Notes: generated from the sequence alone by a model not told the origin. A stretch of 64,000 nucleotides of DNA from Alviniconcha marisindica (GCA_018857735.1 JABMCL010001071.1:35001-99000), one strand, 5' to 3'. Numbered from the stretch's first letter, positions 9,470 to 19,265 are shown. Numbers and translations: made by a program.

Positions 9470-9653
9470 ATAGTTCAGGAGCTGTGTGAGAGTCGAGGTG
9501 GCCGTCCTGGGCTGTCCGTCCTAACTAACGAGCCTCATGGTTTCCGTGGACGTAAAGCAATATTGAACCATGCTCACGCACTGGTCTCAGCTTGTCCCTA
9601 ATACGTCAATCGACATCCGCCGAGGACATCAAGCATCACTTGAAGAAGAACAG
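9470..9653 (+). mobile_element. Tail-type SINE with target-site duplication
   Basis: Family copy flanked by GAAAGAAGAACC (9458-9469) and GAAAGAAGAGCC (9654-9665), which differ at one base. Confidence 0.85.
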
Positions 9654-9689
9654 GAAAGAAGAGCCGAGGAGCTGTGAGAACAGGGAGGT

Positions 9690-9815
9690 GGGTCGGGGCT
9701 CTCATCCACTAGGCCACTTACTCGGGTCTGTGTTGTTGTGTTTGTGTGACGTCTTTCGAGCCCTTGTTTGCTGATTCAGCACAGGCGCTCTCGGCCTCGT
9801 TTTGTTTCAGATTAG
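9690..9815. mobile_element. Foldback-element arm fragment
   Basis: Sequence TGTTTGTGTGACGTCTTTCG then GAGC…TGATTCAGCACAGGCGCTCT resembles the right arm and flank of the foldback element at 51901-52200, diverged. Confidence 0.55.
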
Positions 9816-9829
9816 GGTCCACGCACGCA

Positions 9830-10633
9830 TGTTGCTGCTGCTGCTGCTGCTGCTGTTGTTCAGCCCGTCATTTCTCACTATGACGTTAAACTGACTCACG
9901 TGATTCACCATGATGCTAAGCCGACTCACGGTGACTCACCATGATAAGCTGACTCACGATGATGTTTTACAGGGCAATGAAGACCTGAGTCTGCACGTGA
10001 TGCCGCTGCTGTTCAGCCTGTCGTTGCTCACCATGATGTTAAACTGACTCGCGTGATACACCATGATGCTGAACTTGAATTACGTTGACTCTGCATGATG
10101 CTTAACTGACTCACCATGACGTTTTACAGGGCAGTGAAGACTTGTGTCCGCACAACGCGACTGCTGTTGTTGTTCAGCCTGTCGTTTCTCACCTTGGTGT
10201 TAAACTCACTCACCGTGTCGTTTGCAGGGCGATGAAGACGGGTGGATGAATGGGGTGTAGGATGCGGGCCATGCCGTGGGTGTTGCTGCTGCTGTTCAGC
10301 CTGTCGATGCTCACCATGATGTTAAACTGCCTGACTCACCGTGTTTGTTGTTTGCAGGGCGATGAATGAGGTGGGGTGTAGGATGCAGCGTGCACCGTGT
10401 TTGCCGCTTGAAGGGCGATGAAGACGGGTGGATGAATGGGGTGTAGGCTGCAGCCCGCCGTTGGTAACTTAATCTGACTCACCGTGTTTGCCGCTTGCAG
10501 GGCGATGAAGACGGGTGGATGAATGGGGTGTAGGATGCGGGCCATGCCGCGGGTGCTGCTGCTGCTGCTGTTCAGTTCGTCGATGCTGACCATGATGTTA
10601 AACTGACTGACCCACCGTGTTTGCTGCTTGCAG
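9830..10633 (+). repeat. Tandem array of degenerate CSGALNACT leader-exon copies
   Basis: Successive units each contain a 3' splice-site-like stretch (TTTGC…TTGCAG or TTTTACAG), then GGCGATGAAGACGGGTGGAT, then CTGCTGCTG…TTCAGC…ACCATGATGTT, the transmembrane-coding part of the real leader exon. Each then diverges into AAACTGACTCACC and leads to the next unit. Acceptor-like ends are near 9975, 10130, 10223, 10358, 10500 and the real one at 10633. Proximal copies (about 10223, 10500) are near identical to the true exon; distal ones are more diverged. Confidence 0.85.
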
Positions 10634-10655
10634 GGCGATGAAGACGGGTGGATGA
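10634..10655 (+). promoter_or_regulatory. Splice acceptor and short 5' leader with an abutting upstream ORF
   Basis: TTTGCTGCTTGCAG precedes the exon. A five-codon upstream ORF (ATG at 10638) stops at 10653-10655, directly before the main ATG at 10656 (TGAATG). A second overlapping upstream ATG is at 10652. This arrangement would require reinitiation or leaky scanning (inference). Confidence 0.5.
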
Positions 10656-10844
10656 ATGGGGTGTAGGATGCGGGCCATGCCGCGGGTGCTGCTGCTGCTG
10701 TTCAGCCTGTCGGTGCTGACCATGATGTTCGTGGCGCGGTGCGGACTCAACATGGACGCGCACATGCACCACCCGCCCACCCGAGGTCTCCCTCACGCGC
10801 GATCCCCCTCCGACCCCGACGCCAGCTACAACCACCTCAAGCAG
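10656..10844 (+). CDS. CSGALNACT: CSGALNACT coding exon 1 (signal anchor)
   Basis: It encodes residues 1-63: basic N-terminus, hydrophobic anchor, then a His/Pro/Asp-containing stem ending SYNHLKQ. Donor CAG|GTGCCT at 10845. It is preceded by an array of its own degenerate copies. Confidence 0.82.
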
Positions 10845-11014
10845 GTGCCTTGGGGAGACGGGGTGTCAACCATCGACCTCTCTCTCTCTCTGGCTCTCTG
10901 TCTCTTTCACTCTGTGTGTGTGTGTGTGTCTGTGTGTGTGTGTCTGTCTCTGTCTCTCTGTCTCTTTCACTCTCTTTGTCTCTTTCATTCTGTGTGTGTG
11001 TGTGTGTGTGTGTG

Positions 11015-11055
<41 letters not shown>

Positions 11056-11130
11056 GTCTCTGTGTGTGTGTCTGTGTCCGTGTGTGTGTTTGTGTGTGTC
11101 TGTCTCTGTCTCACTCTCTGTCTGTGTCTC

Positions 11131-11181
<51 letters not shown>

Positions 11182-12110
11182 GTCCCTCTCTCTCTCTCTC
11201 TCTCTCTCTCCTCTCTCGGTCCATGGTGTAAATGGCATGGTTGATTATGTGCACATAATAGTAATTGCGTGCCTTTGGTTTAAACGAGAATTTATTCAAG
11301 ACAAAATAAAGATACACTGAATGGCTATCGGCTCATCAACAAGATTGCTGCTTATGGGCGGTGAGCTTGTGTGCCTTTCGTGCTGCTTCCAACAGCTTAC
11401 CTGCGTCAGCAATACGTAATTACAATTATGTTCACGTAATTATTGTGTTGACTAAACGGCGTAAGTGCGCATGTGCGGGCTTGTCAGCACTTCCCACTTT
11501 CACCTTGTGACTTTGCTCCCCACAGATGAAACAATAAGATGGCTCTCATCGCTGCCCATCTTAATGCAGAATCATTCTGGTGGTGACAGTGTAGCGTCAG
11601 GCATAGTCTCCCTCTTCCCCCAACTCCTGGGATCTCGGTCCCCGCCAGTATCTCTCCGGAGACAACTCGGCGTTAAACCAGTTTAACCCAATTAACTTTT
11701 CGGGAGCCGGAGCGAAATGATGTCGGACCTTTTCTGGTCTAATTCACTTTCAGTCAAGTTTAATCGTCGAGGGGGTGAGGGAACCAGTGTTTGTTTGTTT
11801 GGGCATTGATTCAAGTGGGCGTTGGATAGAGGGGGGGAGGGGGGGGGGGTCTTGTCGGGTCGGTGGTGACCTACTGGGTCTCTGAGGGGCAGATTGAGAC
11901 GTGAGAGGAGTTTTAAATGAGGTGATATACGACGGTGTGTTGTTGTTGTTTTTGCTTTCTTCTTCTTCTTTTTCTTCTTCTTCTCTGTCTCCGTCTCTTT
12001 GTCCTGGGGAAACCTTAAAATCGATTGCTAAGCAACTTGATTTGAATGGGGCTTAATCTCTCTCTCTCTCTCTCTCTTCCTCTCTCTGTGTCTGTCTGTG
12101 TGTCTCTCTC

Positions 12111-12202
<92 letters not shown>

Positions 12203-13928
12203 CGCGCGTCCTGGGGAAACCTTAAAATCGATTGCTAAGCAACTTGACTTGAATGGGGCTTAGCGTCCTCAGGTGTCGGGCTCAACTAACTAGGCAGCTT
12301 ACTAACCCTGTAGCTCTCAGCGCTGCCCAGTTTAATTAATGCAGAGTCATTCTGGCGGTGATCATTCTCACTAACTCTCTTCTCTGGGCCAGGTACTGCG
12401 GCAGCGGGAGGTCCAACACGGCCAGGAGCGCTCGCAGCTGGAGGAAAAGATCCGAACCCTGGAGGCCCAGCTCCACGGCATGCAGCGAGCAGTCCTCAAC
12501 AGCACCACCCGGCGCCCCTCCCAGCCGTCACCTCCACCTCCCCCTCTACCCCAGCCCCCCTCCAGCGTCAAACCCGCGCGGCCAGCCGGGACTGCAGGGA
12601 AGACGTCACCAGGGAACAGCAGCAGCAGCAGCAGCAGCAGCAGCGCGGCCGCTCAGGACATCTCCGTGTACTTCATGGAAAGGCTGCAGTCGGCGGAGAT
12701 CGTCAAAGGAGTTCCGTACAAGACGGAGTACGAAATCATTCCTTACAATCGCTTCACGCTCACGAGGATTTACCTGGTGGAGCCGGGCTTGGGGAAGCGG
12801 GTGATAGAGAAGCCGATAGGCTACAAGAAGAAAGACCTGTACGAGATCATCGCGTACGGTATAGACAAGCTCAACAGCAACCGCACCACGGCCGGCCTGG
12901 CCCTGTACGCGTACGAGGACTTCGTGGAGGGCATCTATCGCACGGAGCCCACGACCGGAGCTCACTACGAGCTGTACTTCCAGAACAAGGATTCCGCGTC
13001 CGCGGCGGGCGGGGCTATGGCTTCCTACGCCAAGGTGGTCGTCTTCCGACCGTTCGGCCCGCCGATGCTGGTCGGAAGTGACGTCACGCACACGCGAGAG
13101 CAGTGGATCAACCTGATACTCCCGTTGTCGGGTCGCGTAAGTACGTTCCGTCACTTCATGGAGCGTTTCGTCAGCGTGTGCGTCAAGGTGGACAAGCGAG
13201 TGTATCTGACGGTCGTCTACTTCGGCAACGAGGGGCTGAAGGAGGTGAAGAACATTATGTCGGCGGCGGCCCGGCAGCATAAGTACAAGCACATGAAGCT
13301 CATCACGCTCAACGAAAAGTTCGCCAGGGGCCGCGGCCTGCAGATCGGCGCTTTGAACTGGAAGAGCGGCGACGTCCTGCTGTTCATGTGCGACGTGGAC
13401 ATCATTTTCGGCGAGGATTTTCTAGAGCGCTGCCGCATGAACACGGAGCGTGAGAAACGCGTGTACTACCCCATCGTTTTCAGCCTGTACAACCCCAAGA
13501 TCGTGTACTCCTTGCAGGACATCCCCACGCCCTCCCTCACAGAACAGCTCATCATATCCAAAGACACGGGCTTCTGGAGAGACTTTGGCTACGGCATGAC
13601 GTGCCAGTACCGCTCAGACTTCCTCAAGATCAAAGGCTTTGACGAACAGATCCAGGGCTGGGGCGGAGAGGACGTCTTGCTGTACCAGAAGTTCGTGCGG
13701 AGCGAGTACCTGGTCACCAGGGCGACAGACCCGGGCATTTTCCACCTGTGGCACGAGAAGTTCTGTGATCCGAAGCTGAGCCCTGAGCAGTACCGAAGCT
13801 GCATTCGCTCCAAAGCCCTGAACGAGGCGTCTCACTCGCAGCTCGGTCTTCTGGCCTTCAAGGACGAGATTGACGTTCACCGCAGCGTGCTGAACAGAGC
13901 AGAGATCAAGGAACAGGTCATCGTGTGA
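10656..13928 (+). CDS. CSGALNACT: Chondroitin sulfate N-acetylgalactosaminyltransferase (two coding exons)
   Basis: The coding exons are 10656-10844 and 12393-13928, joined in phase 0 at CAG|GTG…CCAG|GTA, giving 574 residues (vertebrate CSGALNACT1/2 are about 530-545). Family enzymes transfer GalNAc from UDP-GalNAc to the proteoglycan linker tetrasaccharide and to growing chondroitin, in the Golgi lumen. The N-terminus is a type II signal anchor (residues about 11-27, [17 protein letters not shown]). Next come a coiled-coil-like stem across the splice (about 57-95), a Pro/Ser-rich spacer with a polyserine run (about 100-150), and a catalytic domain to the C-terminus. I see the metal-binding DVD at residues 397-399 (nt 13392-13400), GWGGED at 485-490 (13656-13673) and the conserved [14 protein letters not shown] segment. 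The catalytic domain is uninterrupted. The first ATG after the acceptor that reads into the anchor was chosen as start. The gene converges on WDFY3. Family confident; paralogue (1 versus 2) not resolved. Confidence 0.93.
10864..11216. repeat. (CT)n/(TG)n/(CTGT)n microsatellite in CSGALNACT intron
   Basis: Starts 20 bp after the donor of exon 1. It gives long open frames in several phases that are artefacts. Confidence 0.95.
11217..11497. other. Intronic unique sequence
   Basis: Part of the CSGALNACT intron (10845-12392); nothing recognised. Confidence 0.6.
11498..11692 (+). mobile_element. SINE body with type 2 tail, 5'-truncated
   Basis: Body (TGGCTCTCATCGCTGCCCAT…) and tail (…CTCCGGAGACAACTCGGCGT) match the copy at 3737-4029. 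The tRNA head is missing. Confidence 0.82.
12000..12270. repeat. Intronic duplication flanking (CT)n and (CG)n tracts
   Basis: TCCTGGGGAAACCTTAAAAT followed by CGATTGCTAAGCAACTTGA occurs at about 12001-12054 and 12209-12262. Between them lie CT repeats and a (CG)n run of about 22 bp at 12187-12208, a Z-DNA-prone sequence. Confidence 0.9.
12310..12362 (+). mobile_element. SINE body fragment beside the splice acceptor
   Basis: AGCGCTGCCCA…TTAATGCAGAGTCATTCTGG is a fragment of the SINE body ending about 30 bp before the exon 2 acceptor at 12392. Part of the polypyrimidine and branch region may therefore be SINE-derived. Confidence 0.6.
12393..13928 (+). CDS. CSGALNACT: CSGALNACT coding exon 2 (stem and catalytic domain)
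   Basis: Encodes residues 64-574 in one exon, starting [19 protein letters not shown] and ending EQVIV before TGA. Contains all visible catalytic motifs. It is strikingly G+C-rich at third codon positions compared with flanking DNA. Confidence 0.93.
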   Translation, partial: VLRQREVQHGQERSQLEEKIRTLEAQLHGMQRAVLNSTTRRPSQPSPPPPPLPQPPSSVKPARPAGTAGKTSPGNSSSSSSSSSAAAQDISVYFMERLQSAEIVKGVPYKTEYEIIPYNRFTLTRIYLVEPGLGKRVIEKPIGYKKKDLYEIIAYGIDKLNSNRTTAGLALYAYEDFVEGIYRTEPTTGAHYELYFQNKDSASAAGGAMASYAKVVVFRPFGPPMLVGSDVTHTREQWINLILPLSGRVSTFRHFMERFVSVCVKVDKRVYLTVVYFGNEGLKEVKNIMSAAARQHKYKHMKLITLNEKFARGRGLQIGALNWKSGDVLLFMCDVDIIFGEDFLERCRMNTEREKRVYYPIVFSLYNPKIVYSLQDIPTPSLTEQLIISKDTGFWRDFGYGMTCQYRSDFLKIKGFDEQIQGWGGEDVLLYQKFVRSEYLVTRATDPGIFHLWHEKFCDPKLSPEQYRSCIRSKALNEASHSQLGLLAFKDEIDVHRSVLNRAEIKEQVIV

Positions 13929-14236
13929 CTGTAGGACGTTGTGCAGGAGCCCATATTGTGTGTGGAAGGTGCGGTCATCCCGTTTTGTTCGTCAGTTAGT
14001 TGCAAGCACCTAGTGACCTACGTCCTCCCAAGACATGAGCCGCCAGTCAACCATTGTTTTGCAACAGAACTTGCCATCATCGTATGACTGTAGGACGTTG
14101 TGCCAGACCTGTCATTGTGGATGGAAAAATTAATGCGGTCGTACGTTTTGTTTATCAATTAGAACTTGCAAGCACCCACGTCCTCCCAACAGATGAGCCG
14201 TCGATCAACCACTGTGTTGCAATAGAACTTGCCATA
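13918..14236 (+). repeat. 159-bp tandem duplication of stop codon and 3' UTR
   Basis: TCATCGTGTGACTGTAGGAC at the end of the coding region recurs as TCATCGTATGACTGTAGGAC 159 bp downstream. The following sequence (CAAGCACC…CGTCCTCCCAA…ACTTGCCAT) is also repeated with divergence. Confidence 0.88.
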
Positions 14237-14705
14237 GCACTTTTTTGACAGTATTCCTGAGTACTCAGACCTTTTTTGTCTGAATATCATATGATTATAA
14301 AATTGGTTGTTATTATTGGTTGGTTGGTTTCTCGGGTGTTCCTTCTCACAGAAAAATCTAGTCGTTTTATGCCAAGTTTTATCCTTTTTATTGTTTTATG
14401 GATGAAGATCTAGTCATTAATATTTTGGTGAAAGCCAGTCTGTTTGCCAGAATGAAGGTGGGACACTTTAACTTTAAGAAACTGAGGTGATGGTCAAGAT
14501 TATTACCACTGTGCCAGTCTCTCACGGTCCTTTCTAGGTCTAAAGAAACTGAGGTGATGGTCAAGATTATTACCACTAGGTCTAGAAACTGATCAGTATT
14601 AACTGATACAAACTCAGGTGACCCAGTCAAAAGTATTACCACCACCACCCACTCCCCCAGCCAAAGTTAGATGGGGGATGGGGGTTGGTGTATACTGAAA
14701 TCATT
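14237..14705. other. Probable CSGALNACT 3' UTR or downstream DNA
   Basis: A short direct duplication (AAACTGAGGTGATGGTCAAG near 14479 and 14547) is present. No unambiguous AATAAA was found close to the stop codon, so the transcript end is unknown. Confidence 0.4.
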
Positions 14706-15330
14706 GTGTGTGTGTGTGTCTGGGCTTTGTCCAGAAGATATCTTCTGAATCGCTCAATCTCTTGTCATCAAACTTGATATGGTGGTGCATATCATGAGCC
14801 AGAGTGCCATGGGATAAAATGTGGATGCACTCTTCAAGGTCAAGGTCACAGTGAGGGCTCATATAATCAAAACACAACTGTTTCTATTATAACTTCAGAA
14901 CTAATGATTCTTTTGCAACCAAAACTTAGTTTGATGGTAGATCATCATAAACCAACATGTCCAATGAAAAGATTGGGTTGGTGTGTTCAGGTCAAGGTTA
15001 ATGCAGAAGTTCATAATTCCAATTGTTTGTCTGGATGATATCTTCTGAACCACTGATGATGATGTGATCATCTTCTGAACTGCTGCTGATGCATTACCAT
15101 GAGCCAGAGTGTCATGCGAAAAGATTGTTTTGCTATCTTCAACTTAGTTCAAGGTCAGGGTCACAGTGTGGGCTCACATTATAATCAACTATCAACATTT
15201 CGACTGTAACTTCAGAACTGCTGATCCTTTTGCAACCAAACTTAGTTTGATGGTGCATCAGGATAAGCTGGTGTTTCTTGTGAAAAGACTGGATCACTGT
15301 GTTCACAGTCAAGGTCACAGTAATGGTTCA
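14706..15330 (+). repeat. Degenerate tandem repeat with nuclear-receptor half-sites
   Basis: Three to four diverged copies of a unit of about 150-160 bp. It has the order GATATCTTCTGAA…, GCATCATGAGCCAGAGTG, AAAAGATTG…, TTCAAGGTCAAGGTCACAGT, AACTTCAGAACT…, TTTTGCAACCAAACTTAG. I recognise similar dispersed repeats from mollusc genomes (recollection, not a search). AGGTCA motifs lie at 14837-14848 (two, abutting), about 14986, about 15134-15146 and about 15311. Confidence 0.75.
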
Positions 15331-15428
15331 AGACTTAATTGAATGTCTGTCAGTCCTATATTTTCTGCACCACTGATATTTTTGCAACCAAACTAGGTGT
15401 TTTGATGTACTGTTACTAATATAGTATT

Positions 15429-15609
15429 CACATGGTTCAGGAGCTGTGTGAGAGTCGAGGTGGACGTCCTGGACTGTCCATCCTAACGAGCCTTCTGGTT
15501 TCCGTGGACGTAAAGATTTATTGCACCGTGCTTCGGCATTGGTCACAACTTGTCCCTAATATGTCAACTGACATCTGAGGACATAAAGCATCACTTCATC
15601 ATCATCATC
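15429..15609 (+). mobile_element. Tail-type SINE with 11-bp target-site duplication
   Basis: Family copy flanked by AATATAGTATT at 15418-15428 and 15610-15620. Confidence 0.9.
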
Positions 15610-15620
15610 AATATAGTATT

Positions 15621-16376
15621 TACCACCCCAGGGTTCCAGGCGAGATCAAGAGATCTTAGAGGAGGGAGGTGGAGCTGGACCCTCAACTTAGCCCAGAAGA
15701 GATCATGAGTAGGGAGGTGGAGCTGGGCTAAGAAAGCTGGACTTCCTTTTCTCGAGTTGTCCAAGTTGTTCGTCAACAGCAGTGCAACGGACATTGTCTT
15801 TGTGACTCTGGCCAAGCACAGCAGTTGAAACAGCAATTGCGCAGTGCACAAGTCGCTGGGCAATGGTGAGGGGACACTGCCTTAACACTTCCATTGTTCT
15901 GGTGGCGGTCCATGGTCTCTCCTGTCTTTTTTGGGCGGTTTCCGTGGTCGAGCCTTCACTCTGTCATCCCCTTCCCACTCTGTCCCCATCCCTAATAGGC
16001 CATCTCGCCTCCGTGGACGTAAAGCACCAAGAAAGAAAGTATTTACCAGACCTAGTACAAACAAAGTGGACATAATTTACATAATATACATATATAAATT
16101 ATATATATACAATTGTCTCTAATATGTCAGCCCAACATTTGAGGACATTAAGCCCCACACCGTCATAATATACTGACAATAACAATGACTAGCAGTGTCT
16201 AGGTTCTAGACAGTCTCTCAGGTGCTAAGTCAAGATTGTTAACAGCTGTGCCAATCACTCAGATGGCCAAGTTACCACTGTGCCATTCTCACAGCAGGCT
16301 AAGTCGAGATGGTTGCTGCCATGCCGGTCTCTCACAGACACAGTCTTATTCCACAGGACTTGTGAACCAATCAGTA
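15621..16376. other. Spacer with SINE-tail fragments
   Basis: A GTGGACGTAAAGCACC tail fragment lies near 15930-16035 and a TATGTCAGCCCAACATTTGA then GGACATTAAG fragment near 16115-16155, with small TA runs between. No gene seen. Confidence 0.6.
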
Positions 16377-16620
16377 TTGAACTTAATGCTTTTGATGACT
16401 CACAGCATTGGTGATGATGTGGAGCTTAATGTCCTCAGATGTTGGGCTGGCAGGGGAAAAAACACAGCATTGCTGATGATGTGGGCCTTAATGTCCTCAG
16501 ATGTTGGGCTGGCAGGGGAAAAAACACAGCATTGCTGATGATGTGGGCCTCAGTGTCCTCAGATGTTGGGCTGACATGTGTATTACTATTAGGGACAAAA
16601 ACACAGCATTGCCAAGAGGT
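16377..16620. repeat. Tandem repeat, unit about 62 bp
   Basis: The unit AGCATTGCTGATGATGTGGG then CCTTAATGTCCTCAGATGTTGGGCTGGCAGGGG is repeated about three to four times. It embeds the reverse of the SINE-tail motif (GTCCTCAGATGTTGGGCTG). Confidence 0.9.
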
Positions 16621-17429
16621 TCTGAGTTTTATACTGACAGAAGATGTTTGTTTTTCACACAAAAATAAGTATTTCATGCACTTTTGCTTTGTTCTTTCCA
16701 TGTACAGGCATTCTGATTGTGTGTCCTTAGCATGTTTCACATTGATATTATTATTAACGGTAATTTATTGACTTGTGCTTATTGTTCCAAACAGCCATTA
16801 GCTGATTGCCTCAGTTTGTGCCAAAGTGTTGTTGGTTTACTGTAGATACATGTGTGTACTCAGGGTGGTGTGATGTCATGTATACATGTATGCAATGCAT
16901 CCCTTCTTGCTTATCTCCCTTCGCAAAGTTGAAGAAAATGAACATTTCTGGTTGGCCGGATCACCTCTAAGTGAGACTCATTTTTGAAAGGAATTGCAAC
17001 AGCAGCAGAAATTACGAGGCAAGGAAAGGGTTTGTTTGTTCCTTGACACTGTAAATTCCATCTGAGTCAATATTTCTTGGGTATATGTAGACTGTACCTG
17101 ATATAGGATCATTGGATATATATGTTTGTTATTCCCGATAGATCTTTTCATATGAGTGAGAGTGTGTGTGTGTGTTTGTGCATGCATAGATGGGTAAGTT
17201 CATATATAATGCATGTGTGTATGTGACATGCATATTATATATACATGTATACTTGTGTGGACACTGTATACATTGTGTGTTTTGGTTTATGGGTAATTTG
17301 GTCAAGTGATGACTTCATTCTGTTTCTTTGCTTGCCTGTCACAAACTGATGGAGTCACAGTTGTTTGTGTTGACTGACATTGGCTGTCGATACAGCTCAA
17401 CCTCATCCGGGAATTTAATGAAATTTCAA
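16621..17429. other. Gene-free unique sequence
   Basis: AT-rich, with TG-rich stretches near 17160-17280. Nothing coding recognised. Confidence 0.6.
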
Positions 17430-17610
17430 ATCTGTCCATGATGAAGGAGATGATGTGATCCATTGCCTCAGAATTGAGAGGTCACAGGTTCCAATCCAAT
17501 CCTGGTTTGTGCAAAAATCTTCTCCCCACCTCTCCTTAACTCAGTTCTGTTGTACCATTTGGTTGTGTTGTAATTGTATCAAGGACAGGTTGCCCTACGG
17601 GCATTCATGC
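17430..17610 (+). mobile_element. Second tRNA-derived SINE family, degenerate copy
   Basis: GAGAGGTCACAGGTTCCAAT then CCAATCCTGG…CTCCCCACCTCTCC resembles the copies near 41020 and 43000. It has a B box-like GGTTCCAATCC. Confidence 0.5.
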
Positions 17611-17949
17611 CTAAACCTTTATCCTTTTGTTATAAAGTTCAGTCAGTGAGTCCTTAGTCTCAGGATGCTGGACTCAGCATCTAGTCCTGCCAGTGAAACA
17701 AAAAAAGCAGGGGCCTATTTGTTGCAGGCATGTGTGCATGTTTGAACAACTCGCAGCAGTGGAAATATACTGTTGCAGCAAAATTCTGCAGAAACTGTGC
17801 CAGTGGTCTTTGGCATTGACTGGATTAGATAGCTTGTGACTTTTTGTCAGCTGTTTTCATGGCTAATGGAAAAGTGGCCCAAACATTCCATAGGTAAATT
17901 CTCTGTTGAAAATCGAAAGCATAGGCACACTTTAACTCCCAGAGAAATG

Positions 17950-18550
17950 TTACTAATTCGTTTGTGGGGGGAGGGGGGGGAGGGGCTCACTGAGATTCGA
18001 AATAAGGGTGGGGAGGGGGGTTCACAGAAAGAGGGTTGGGAGAGGGAGGGGTGGAGCAGGGAGGTAAGAGAATATATATATTGATTGAGAGGAAGGGAGG
18101 GAGGAGACTGACTGAAAGAGAGGAAGGAGGGAGGAGTTTCTCTAAGGGTGGGGAGGGAGTTTCTCTAACTCTAAGGGTGGGGAGGGAGTTTCTCTAAGGG
18201 TAGGGAGGGAGTTTCTCTAAGGGTAGGGAGGGAGTTTCTCTAACTCTAAGGGTGGGGAGGGAGTTTTTCTAAGGGTGGTGAGGGAGTTTCTCTGAGGGTG
18301 GGGAGGGAGTTTCTCTAAGGGTGGGGAGGGAGTTTCTCTAACTCTAAGGGTGGGGATGGAAGTTTGTCTAACTCTAAGGGTGGGGAGGGAGTTTCTCTGA
18401 CTCTAAGGGTGGGGAGGGAGTTTGTCTAACTCTAAGGGTGGGGAGGGAGTTTCTCTGACTCAAAGGGTGGGGAGGGGGAAGAGATGATTCACTGAGAGAG
18501 GGCAAAGTTACACTGAGTGAGGGGAAAGATTCAGGGGTGGGGAGGGGGGA
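17950..18550 (+). repeat. Purine-rich G-run minisatellite
   Basis: Units of AAGGGTGGGGAGGGAGTTT then CTCT(AACTCT), about 25-32 bp, repeated roughly fifteen times after irregular GGGAGG tracts. Each unit has three runs of G, so consecutive units provide many quadruplex-compatible combinations. Confidence 0.9.
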
Positions 18551-18639
18551 GAGGCAAGTTAACTTAGGAAGTCAATGCAGGCAGATCAGGGACAGAAGGA
18601 GGGAGTCACAGAGAAAGCTAGCAATTTCCATGTTCAGGT

Positions 18640-18720
18640 TCCCAGCTAGACCAGTCCAGCTACCATAGCAGTCCGCAGGGTCAAACCCCAACTGGCACAG
18701 TTCTAGCCATTGTCCACTTT
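18640..18720. repeat. Dispersed repeat (second copy at 30605-30680)
   Basis: CTAGACCAGTCCAGCTACCA then TAGCAGTCC(G)CAGGG…GGCACAG matches the 30.6-kb segment. The reverse complement contains GGGGTTTGACCC, possibly a decayed B box. Confidence 0.55.
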
Positions 18721-19265
18721 AATTCACGTAAACAAAGGAATAACAAAAGAATGTTGTTGTTTTTAATGAAAAGACAAAGGAAGACTCTTTGTGCAAATAA
18801 CTGTAACATTCCCAGTACAGTGTGCATTGCCATGCATTTGTACATGAAACCTCTGTGTGTCAATCATGCAAGGAAGCCCTTTTAGTTACAGGCAACACAG
18901 TGTTCACACACACTGGACCAAGTGAATGTAGACTAGCTCACAAGTGTAACATGTCGTGAATTGTGTCGATGAATATTATATAGATAAAATGTCCGTTATT
19001 GAGCTGATATCTTGCTGTTGTTGTTTTAAATACATTACATAAATACCTTTAAATACATTACCCATAACTGTTGTGTAACATTGTCCATATACTTTCTTGA
19101 ATATTTTTATGTAATGAAGTATTACCTTGAGTTGGATGATACTGACTCAGATACTCAGTTGTGCAACCGGTTACAAGTGTACTGTGTGTTCTTGTTGACT
19201 TATAAGAAAAACTGACTGATGAATGGTACATTAGGACTTTTTAAAAGATTTTTTTAATCATATGT

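Noticed and set aside
10656..11320. Leader exon read through into Ser/Leu/Cys/Val repeats as one 191-codon protein
   Set aside because: The sequence after 10844 is microsatellite and a good donor lies at the boundary; the spliced frame continues into the coiled coil and catalytic exon.
12606..13292. 228-codon frame antisense to CSGALNACT
   Set aside because: Shadow of a GC-rich coding exon; no domain resemblance.
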